A program made the translations under genes and the position numbers. Positions 58,515 through 64,000 of a stretch of 64,000 nt of DNA are shown here, in pieces. The notes beneath the pieces were generated by a model. That model saw only the letters and a program-made list of their open reading frames with translations. It was not told the DNA's origin and made no database searches. Source of the stretch: Prosthecobacter sp. SYSU 5D2. Its GTDB lineage: Bacteria; Verrucomicrobiota; Verrucomicrobiia; Verrucomicrobiales; Verrucomicrobiaceae. Location: NCBI RefSeq assembly GCF_039655865.1, contig NZ_JBBYXL010000013.1:1-64000 (forward strand). Reading direction: 5' to 3'. Each line of letters begins with the position of its first letter. Positions within the stretch are counted from its first letter, which is position 1.

Positions 58515-59468
58515 ATGTCTCTTCACGTCACCGCGTTCCTCATGTCCCACCAGCCCCACAACATCCATGCCGGCACCCAGATTGTCACCCGGGTGAGTGT
58601 GCATGGCAGCAACAACGCCCTCATTCATCCCTGCGGAGCCGTGGGCATCGTCACGCGCACGCCTTGCGGGGAGGAGCAGCGTTACCTCATCCGTTTCCCG
58701 GACGGTTTTGAGGCCGCCCTGCTGCCTGATGAGATGGAGGTGCTCAAGCATTTCAAAGACCGGCTGGACGGAGAGTCTCCTTCGCTTCAGGACTTCTCAT
58801 TGGAAGACCATGTCATCTACCGGTGCATCGTGGGTTCACGAGCTTACGGTCTGGAGACAGAGGCTTCGGACACCGATCTGCGTGGCATTTACCTCGCCCC
58901 TGCGGAGCTTCACTGGTCGCTCTACGGTGCCCCCGAACAGTTTGAAGACAATGAACAGCAGGCCTGTTATTGGGAGCTGCAAAAGTTCATCACCATGGCC
59001 CTCAAAGCCAACCCAAACATCCTGGAATGCCTCTATTCACCCCTGGTTGAAAAGGCCACGCCCATCGCCCAGGAACTCCTGGCCATGCGTGACAAGTTTC
59101 TCTCCCAGATGATCTTCCAGACCTTCAATGGGTACGCCCTCAGCCAGTTCAAAAAGATCGGGCAGGACCTCCGCAACCAGGGCCAGGTGCGCTGGAAGCA
59201 TGCCATGCACCTCCTCCGCCTCCTCATGACCGGCGCCGCCACCCTGCGCGAAGGCCGCGTCCCCGTGCACGTCGGCACCCACCGCGAAGAACTCCTCGCC
59301 GTAAAGCGTGGCGAACTCACCTGGGACCAGGTGGATGCCTGGCGCCAGCGCCTGCACCGCGATTTCGAACAAGCGCTTGCCGAAACCAAACTCCCCGAAA
59401 GACCCGACTACGAAGCCGCCAACCGCGTTCTCATCACCGCCAGAACAGCCGCCGCACCTAAAACATAA
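58515..59468 (+). CDS. RlaP-family nucleotidyltransferase, copy 1
   Basis: The product has 317 residues from ATG 58515. An N-terminal beta-rich module (about 10-75: THVSxHGSNNALIHP-like, then RFPDGFEAALLPDEMEVL) is followed by a DNA polymerase beta-type domain with GSRAYGLETEASDTDLRGIY, the G-S and D-x-D of the family (PF10127). Helical C-terminal part includes LKANPNILECLYSP and RWKHAMHLLRLLMTGAATL. PF10127 members include RlaP of RNA-repair loci, but no RtcB or Rtc genes are near. The next gene is a second member, 19 bases downstream. Confidence 0.82.
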   Translation: MSLHVTAFLMSHQPHNIHAGTQIVTRVSVHGSNNALIHPCGAVGIVTRTPCGEEQRYLIRFPDGFEAALLPDEMEVLKHFKDRLDGESPSLQDFSLEDHVIYRCIVGSRAYGLETEASDTDLRGIYLAPAELHWSLYGAPEQFEDNEQQACYWELQKFITMALKANPNILECLYSPLVEKATPIAQELLAMRDKFLSQMIFQTFNGYALSQFKKIGQDLRNQGQVRWKHAMHLLRLLMTGAATLREGRVPVHVGTHREELLAVKRGELTWDQVDAWRQRLHRDFEQALAETKLPERPDYEAANRVLITARTAAAPKT

Positions 59469-59487
59469 CGTATTCTCCACCCTCACC

Positions 59488-60252
59488 ATGACCGATGACC
59501 CCCGCCTCCAGCGCATCACTTCCGCGCAGCCGTATCCGCTGCTGTTTGCGACCATCAGCGGCGCGCATCTGTATGGCTTCCCTTCCCCGGATTCGGATGT
59601 GGATCTGCGGGGCGCACATGTGCTGCCCTTGAAGGAAGTTCTGGGCCTGGATGCCAGACACGAAACAATAGAAGACTCCCGCATTATCGAGGGACTGGAG
59701 ATGGACATCGTCAGTCACGATGTGAAGAAGTTTTTCAGCCTGCTGCTGAAGAAAAACGGTTACGTGCTGGAGCAGCTTTATTCCCCGCTCATCGTCCATA
59801 CCACACCGGAACATGCTGAGCTGAAGGAGATCGCCAAAGGCTGCATCACAAGACATCATTCGCATCATTACCTGGGTTTTGTGCACACGCAGTGGGAGCT
59901 GTTTTTGAAGGAGTCCCCGCATCGTGTGAAGCCGCTGCTCTATGTCTATCGCGTGCTGCTGACCGGCATCTGGATGATGCGCACGGGCGAGGTGGAAGCG
60001 AACCTGGTCGTGCTGAATGAAACCTTCCGCCTGCCTTATCTCAATGACCTCATTGCCCTCAAGCTGACCGGACCCGAGCAGGGCACGCTGGACGATGCCA
60101 GCCTGGCCTTCCATCAAAGCGAATTCGAACGTCTCCGTGCCGAGCTCCAGTCGGCCCACGAAGCCAGCACCCTGCGCGAAACACCCGAAGAATCCGCCCG
60201 CGCCGCCATCAACGACCTCCTCATCCGCATCCGCCTCGCTCACGGGATCTGA
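59488..60252 (+). CDS. RlaP-family nucleotidyltransferase, copy 2
   Basis: The product has 254 residues from ATG 59488 (MTDDPRLQRITSAQPYP). The core is FATISGAHLYGFPSPDSDVDLRGAHVLP: the G-S position is SGA, and D-x-D is kept. The C-terminal helices (RVKPLLYVYRVLLTGIWMM) parallel copy 1. It lacks the N-terminal module of copy 1. The two may act as a pair with separated roles, or as a duplicated unit. It converges with the TIGR03790 gene, overlapping by 13 bases. Confidence 0.82.
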   Translation: MTDDPRLQRITSAQPYPLLFATISGAHLYGFPSPDSDVDLRGAHVLPLKEVLGLDARHETIEDSRIIEGLEMDIVSHDVKKFFSLLLKKNGYVLEQLYSPLIVHTTPEHAELKEIAKGCITRHHSHHYLGFVHTQWELFLKESPHRVKPLLYVYRVLLTGIWMMRTGEVEANLVVLNETFRLPYLNDLIALKLTGPEQGTLDDASLAFHQSEFERLRAELQSAHEASTLRETPEESARAAINDLLIRIRLAHGI

Positions 60253-61805
60253 CTGTGGATCAGCCGGGCGGCCTGGGCGGCGGGCAGGTCTTTCTGATCG
60301 GGATCGGCGAGCATTTTTTGCAGGGTCGCCTTGGCATCGGTGGGGCGGTTTTCATCCAGATAGAGCCGCGCCTGATACAGATGGGCGCGGGCTTTATCCG
60401 CAGCGATGACGTAGAGGCTCAGGGCATGTTCCAGAAGGTCAATGGCCTCGGCGTTCCGGCCCTCGCTGGCGGAGAGGAGGGCGGTCAGCTCCAGCAGGTG
60501 TGGTTTGATGCGGGTCTCTGCGAGACCGGTGAGGGCCTCTTTCAGCGGGCGGCTGTCCTCACCGGAAAGGCGGATGGCGGTGCCTTGGTAGAGGGCGTAG
60601 TCGCGGTCGCGGCCGTCGCCCATGCTGGAGCCGGGGCCTTTGGCATAGGGCCGGTATAAAGGGTCCCCACAGATCACATTCATCCAGGACAGCACCGGCG
60701 TGGCATTCCAGGCGGCCTCGGCCAGAGTATAGCCTTCCAGCAGGCGCTTGTTCAAGATGTCAAAATGGACCGTCAGGCTCAAGTAGGGCTCAAAAACATT
60801 CCCCAGCGCCGCCGCCGCTCCCTGGCGCAGCAACGGTCCCACCCAGTGCCGGTCCGGCGACCGCAAGGCGGCACCGCTAAAAGAATGCAGATGGCAGGCG
60901 ATGGCACCCGGCTGAAATTTAAATGACGGGCTGGAGATGGCCCCGCTCGCGTTCGTAGTGTACCAGCCGAAATAAAAGGCGGTATCCGGCAGCGGCCAGT
61001 GGTCCTGAATCACCTTCTCCGCCTTGTCCACATACACCGGAATACCTTTTTCCCGGAACAGAATGGCACTGCGGGCCAGCCAGTCCTCCCCCTCCTGATA
61101 AGCCCCGTCTTTTTGCGCCAGGTCAATGACCGCCCGTCCCCGCAAGCCGTTCGCCTCCGCCTCCAGCGAATCGTCAATCATCCGTTTCACCGTATCTGCA
61201 TCCGGACCGTCAAGCCGACCCACCAGGAGGAGCCCCGGGGTGCCCTGAAACATCTGGAAGCGCATGTCCTGGCCGTAATACGGATTGCGCAGCGCACCCG
61301 CGATGGGCTGTCGCGGCAGGCCTAACAAACTAAGCTCACTGTCCACACTGGCCTCATCCTCCTGGGTGTTTTTGGGGTTTTGGGCATCCCGCTGAATTTG
61401 GAAGGGGATGCCGTGCATCAGCACCACCACCCGCACAGCCGATTCCGCCACGGTCATGGCCGGCATGGACTTGCCCGTCACGGGATCTTTTAGCTCCTGC
61501 TGTCCCAGCCGCCACCAGCCCCGGCGCACAAACTCCTCAAACAGCGGCTTGCGCAAAAGTTCGTTATACTCCTGCCGCGTCATCGAATCCTTGATCGGGC
61601 AGTCGAGCCCGATAAGCCGCTCCTTTGGAATGCCGCGCTTCTCCGCATAGTATTCCGCCAGCTCCCGCGACTGCGCAAAGTCCCGGTTATACACCACCAC
61701 CGTCTCCCCGTTTAAATCCAGCGCGGGCTCCGGGTCCTGCGCGCAGAGCCAGGGTAAAAACCCGATAAGAACAGCCGCCACCAGAAGCGTCACGCCTCTC
61801 ATCAT
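60240..61805 (-). CDS. TIGR03790 family protein with C-terminal TPR-like helices
   Basis: The product has 521 residues from ATG 61805 with a signal peptide (MMRGVTLLVAAVLIGFLPWLC). The body matches TIGR03790: VVVYNRDFAQSRELAEYYAEKRGIPKERLIGLDCPI, MTRQEYNELLRKPLFEEF, VVVLMHGIPF and RFQMFQGTPGLLLVGRLDGPD. The family is exported and common in Planctomycetota/Verrucomicrobiota; function unknown. The final about 110 residues (LELTALLSASEGRNAEAIDLLEHALSLYV, KARAHLYQARLYLDENRPTDAKATL) are TPR-like helices. The upstream frame to 61859 overlaps a repeat and is not used. Confidence 0.85.
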   Translation of the reverse strand: MMRGVTLLVAAVLIGFLPWLCAQDPEPALDLNGETVVVYNRDFAQSRELAEYYAEKRGIPKERLIGLDCPIKDSMTRQEYNELLRKPLFEEFVRRGWWRLGQQELKDPVTGKSMPAMTVAESAVRVVVLMHGIPFQIQRDAQNPKNTQEDEASVDSELSLLGLPRQPIAGALRNPYYGQDMRFQMFQGTPGLLLVGRLDGPDADTVKRMIDDSLEAEANGLRGRAVIDLAQKDGAYQEGEDWLARSAILFREKGIPVYVDKAEKVIQDHWPLPDTAFYFGWYTTNASGAISSPSFKFQPGAIACHLHSFSGAALRSPDRHWVGPLLRQGAAAALGNVFEPYLSLTVHFDILNKRLLEGYTLAEAAWNATPVLSWMNVICGDPLYRPYAKGPGSSMGDGRDRDYALYQGTAIRLSGEDSRPLKEALTGLAETRIKPHLLELTALLSASEGRNAEAIDLLEHALSLYVIAADKARAHLYQARLYLDENRPTDAKATLQKMLADPDQKDLPAAQAARLIHSQIP

Positions 61806-61829
61806 GCCGCCCAAGGCCAATGGTAATCG

Positions 61830-61857
61830 GTCATTCGTCATTCTGAATTCGTCATTC
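61830..61857. repeat. GAATGAC heptamer array between the MBL and TIGR03790 genes
   Basis: There are four heptamers in register (on the plus strand GTCATTC, GTCATTC, TGAATTC, GTCATTC). The array overlaps the TGA stop of the MBL gene (61856-61858). Same unit as in valS; no complete second arm. Confidence 0.6.
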
Positions 61858-62644
61858 ACACATCCCAGTTCAACTCCAGCCCATCATAAGCAATTTTCAC
61901 CCCCGCCGGCAGCAACGGCTCCGCCCGTGAGTGCATGATCTCGCATTGCAGATGGGTCAGATACGTGCGGCGCGGTTTCAGCCGCTCCTGCACCGCCAGA
62001 GCTTCGACAAAGTTCATGTGAGTAGGATGCTCCGTATGGCGCAGCGCATCAAGGATGAGCGTGTCCACCCCTTCCAGCGCCTCCAATGTTTCCGGCGGAA
62101 TGACCTTCGCATCGGGGATGTACGCGCACAGCTTGATGTCACGCCTGCTAAACAGGTAGCCAATGGTCTCCACCTTGCCATGCTGGACCGGCAGCGGTGT
62201 GACCAGTGTTTCCCCCAGATGAAACGGGCCGTGGATGGGCTTCGGAAACGGTTTCAAATAACCCCGGTAACGGTTCTCCCCGTTAAAGGCAAAGGTGAAC
62301 ATGCGCTCCAGCATGGCCAGGCACGAGGGCATCCCATAAATGGGCATGAACTGGTCTGGCTCGATGGTGAACCGGCGCAGGTCGTCGAAACCCGTCAGGT
62401 GGTCCATGTGCGGATGGGTGAACAGCGCCGCATCCACCCGGCGGATGCCCGCACGCAGCACCTGGGTGCGAAAGTCCGGCCCCGTGTCCACCACCCAGCT
62501 CTGCTCCGGTGTGCGCAGCCACAGGCTGGAGCGCAGGCGGTTGTCGCGCGGATCCAGGCTGCGGCAGGTCTCGCAGTCGCAGCCGATCATCGGGATGCCG
62601 ACGGAGGTGCCGGTGCCGAGGAATGTAAGCGTTAGATCTGGCAT
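61856..62644 (-). CDS. MBL-fold metallohydrolase (PhnP-like)
   Basis: The product has 262 residues from ATG 62644 (MPDLTLTFLGTGTSVGIPMIGCDCETC). Metal motif HPHMDHL (HxHxDH) follows WVVDTGPDFR. The CxCxxC near the start resembles PhnP-type zinc-binding phosphodiesterases; family members act on cyclic phosphates or, as in LipB-fused forms, are of unknown use. The C-terminal HLQCEIMHSRAEPLLP has the last conserved His. The gene lies upstream of the TIGR03790 gene on the same strand. Confidence 0.88.
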   Translation of the reverse strand: MPDLTLTFLGTGTSVGIPMIGCDCETCRSLDPRDNRLRSSLWLRTPEQSWVVDTGPDFRTQVLRAGIRRVDAALFTHPHMDHLTGFDDLRRFTIEPDQFMPIYGMPSCLAMLERMFTFAFNGENRYRGYLKPFPKPIHGPFHLGETLVTPLPVQHGKVETIGYLFSRRDIKLCAYIPDAKVIPPETLEALEGVDTLILDALRHTEHPTHMNFVEALAVQERLKPRRTYLTHLQCEIMHSRAEPLLPAGVKIAYDGLELNWDV

Positions 62645-62746
62645 GTCAGGGTTAACGTATAGCGGTAAATTGGCCCATGGAACGCAAAGAATACAGCGAG
62701 TGATTTTTTGCCTTGCCTGAGGCTTTTTACGACTATGAAAGGAGGC

Positions 62747-63544
62747 ATGACAGAAAGTTATCTTCAGCGATTTGGCGGCATCGCCCGGCTGTATGGCGCG
62801 CAGGCCCTGCCGCGCTTCCATGGTGCGCGGGTGGCTGTCATCGGTGTCGGCGGGGTCGGCTCCTGGGTGGTGGAGGCGCTGGCCCGCAGTGGCATCGGCT
62901 CCCTGACGCTCATGGACATGGACGATGTCTGCATCACCAACACCAACCGCCAGCTCCCCGCCCTGGCCCACACCATCGGCTATCCCAAGGTGGATGTGCT
63001 GGCCCGCCGCGTGGCCGAGATCCACCCCGAATGCCACGTCCAGGCCGTGCCGGAATTCTTCCTGGAAAGCAGTGCCGACCGCCTCCTCGCCCCCGGTTTT
63101 GACTGCTTGGTGGATGCCGTGGACAGCACGAATATCAAAGCCCTCATTATCGCCAAGGCGCGGGCGCTGGGCATTCCCGTTGTCGTTTCCGGCAGCGCCG
63201 GTGGACGGCGCGACCCGACCCAGATCAAAGTCGCCGATCTCGGCCAGGCCGGCGCCGATCCCCTCCTGCAGCAGGTGCGCCGCCGCCTGCGCGAGGCTCA
63301 CGGCTTCCCCAAAAGCCCCGAAGGCAAACCCATGCACTGGGACGTGCCCTGCGTCTATTCCACGGAAAAAGCCGTCTATCCACAGCCCGATGGAACCTGC
63401 TCCACTCAGCGCGAGACGGGTACTGAAACCGGCCTCCGCCTCGATTGCGCTGCGGGCTTCGGTGCCGCCACCTTCGTCACCGGCACCTTCGGCTTCGCTC
63501 TGGCTGCGGAGGTGCTGCGGGTGCTGCTCAGTCCGTCACGGTGA
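62747..63544 (+). CDS. tcdA: tRNA threonylcarbamoyladenosine dehydratase TcdA
   Basis: The product has 265 residues from ATG 62747 (MTESYLQRFGGIARLYG). ThiF/E1-like features: VAVIGVGGVGSWVVEALARSGIG (ATP site), LMDMDDVCITNTNRQLPAL and SGSAGGRRDPTQIKVADL. TcdA (CsdL) closes the t6A side chain to ct6A at tRNA position 37 using ATP. It diverges from the MBL gene, and its last bases overlap the minus-strand membrane protein gene by 9. Confidence 0.93.
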   Translation: MTESYLQRFGGIARLYGAQALPRFHGARVAVIGVGGVGSWVVEALARSGIGSLTLMDMDDVCITNTNRQLPALAHTIGYPKVDVLARRVAEIHPECHVQAVPEFFLESSADRLLAPGFDCLVDAVDSTNIKALIIAKARALGIPVVVSGSAGGRRDPTQIKVADLGQAGADPLLQQVRRRLREAHGFPKSPEGKPMHWDVPCVYSTEKAVYPQPDGTCSTQRETGTETGLRLDCAAGFGAATFVTGTFGFALAAEVLRVLLSPSR

Positions 63545-63814
63545 TTGTTGTCCCATCGGGCGCGCTGAATAACCAGCAGTAAGCAAAGAAAGCCCCATAA
63601 ATCCCGCGAATGCATAAGCGAGATCACCGAGCATGAATAGCACCGGCAGGAAAATCAAATAAGGCGCACCAATGGTAGCGAAAAGGCTGGTCTTCCTCGA
63701 CTTCCCTCTTTCCACTTTGCGCAGATCACGCCGGTAAAACCACCCAATTACCCACCCCGCAGGGATGCCAGCCAGGACCAGCAGCACTTGATAGAATATC
63801 AGGGGCGAATTCAT
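63536..63814 (-). CDS. Small membrane protein
   Basis: The 92-residue protein has two membrane segments (about 5-26, LIFYQVLLVLAGIPAGWVIGWF, and about 46-76, with IGAPYLIFLPVLFMLGDLAYAFAGFMGL). A basic loop (RRDLRKVERGKSRKTS) lies between. No known family. It is immediately downstream of the truncated gene at 63829 on the same strand. Confidence 0.6.
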   Translation of the reverse strand: MNSPLIFYQVLLVLAGIPAGWVIGWFYRRDLRKVERGKSRKTSLFATIGAPYLIFLPVLFMLGDLAYAFAGFMGLSLLTAGYSARPMGQQSP

Positions 63815-63828
63815 CCTTGATCATTTCT

Positions 63829-64000
63829 TCATCCTACAGGCGTCAGCACCACCTTCTGCACATCCAGCACGGCCGATTTCACCTTGTTCACCGGATTGAT
63901 CTGCAAGCGCTGCTTGCCCGGGGCCTTGATCTCGATCTCGCCCAGCGGGACGTCCTGCCAGTTTTGAAATCCGCCCGTGTCCTGCGTGGTGAATTTCAGC
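63829..64000 (-). CDS. C-terminus of a gene cut by the right edge
   Basis: About 57 codons read toward TGA 63829: LKFTTQDTGGFQNWQDV, then IEIKAPGKQRLQINPV and VLDVQKVVLTPVG. The strand-rich tail with NWQDVPLG and LxIxP-type ends looks like the last sheet of a carbohydrate-binding or jelly-roll module of a glycosidase, such as fucosidase-like proteins, but the main part is missing. Inference only. Confidence 0.5.
   Translation of the reverse strand, partial: LKFTTQDTGGFQNWQDVPLGEIEIKAPGKQRLQINPVNKVKSAVLDVQKVVLTPVG

Overview
The window looks like chromosome from a Verrucomicrobiota bacterium of the Prosthecobacter/Verrucomicrobium type. This is inferred from gene content and style, not from a marker gene. 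Most of the sequence is GC-rich and Gram-negative in character. It has LptF/G, LpxL and heptosyltransferase-like genes and many short secreted or lipoprotein genes. It also has family types common in Verrucomicrobiota and Planctomycetota: PQQ-like propellers with a WPQFLGP start, SUMF1 proteins, TIGR03790, FAD_oxidored, and multiheme cytochromes with TPRs. Shine-Dalgarno sequences are mostly weak or absent. I saw no rRNA, tRNA, CRISPR array, transposase or phage gene.

Layout. Positions 1-1211 hold the N-terminal part of a nuclease/P-loop NTPase in AT-richer DNA, followed by a gene-free junction with an orphan TTCG terminator (to 1837). Positions 1838-10767 carry a Kup potassium transporter, a ROK regulator, an AsmA-like protein, an ABC-2 transporter, and a DinB-like/HxlR divergent pair with twin operators. 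Positions 10764-15408 are a minus-strand block: an ATC-hydrolase-like protein, an HpcH aldolase, a methyltransferase, an esterase and a lipoprotein. Positions 15563-22381 contain hflX, yaeQ and an octaheme cytochrome with HEAT and TPR repeats. Positions 22384-27671 are an envelope block: an LptF/G-type permease with an extra N-terminal membrane domain, and a fused LpxL-like acyltransferase/GT9 glycosyltransferase. Positions 27761-38781 hold a sugar isomerase-like protein, an FHA-cyclase, rsmE, folC, a voltage-sensor-like protein and valS. Positions 38813-43645 carry RidA, an ECF sigma/anti-sigma unit and a SulP-carbonic anhydrase fusion. Positions 43718-49581 carry a HAD phosphatase, mannose-1-phosphate guanylyltransferase, a VWA protein with four tandem C-terminal domains plus a 31-residue membrane peptide, and a SUMF1 lipoprotein. 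Positions 50666-58410 look like a regulated catabolic cluster: an AraC-PAS regulator diverging from an FAD oxidoreductase, then a propeller-type putative glycosidase, HpcH aldolase, SDR and esterase, with RidA opposite. Positions 58515-64000 carry two adjacent RlaP-family nucleotidyltransferases, a TIGR03790 protein, an MBL hydrolase, tcdA, a small membrane protein and a truncated gene.

The most unusual signal is a set of heptamer-periodic repeats. Two long imperfect hairpins lie inside open reading frames. One is built from GAATGAC units (in valS) and one from AATACTG/CAGTATT units (in the LpxL-GT9 gene). In both, the positions where a perfect heptamer array would put an in-frame TGA carry a different codon, so the inserts are read through. 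Degenerate arrays of the first family also lie at 8844, 15467 and 61830, between genes.
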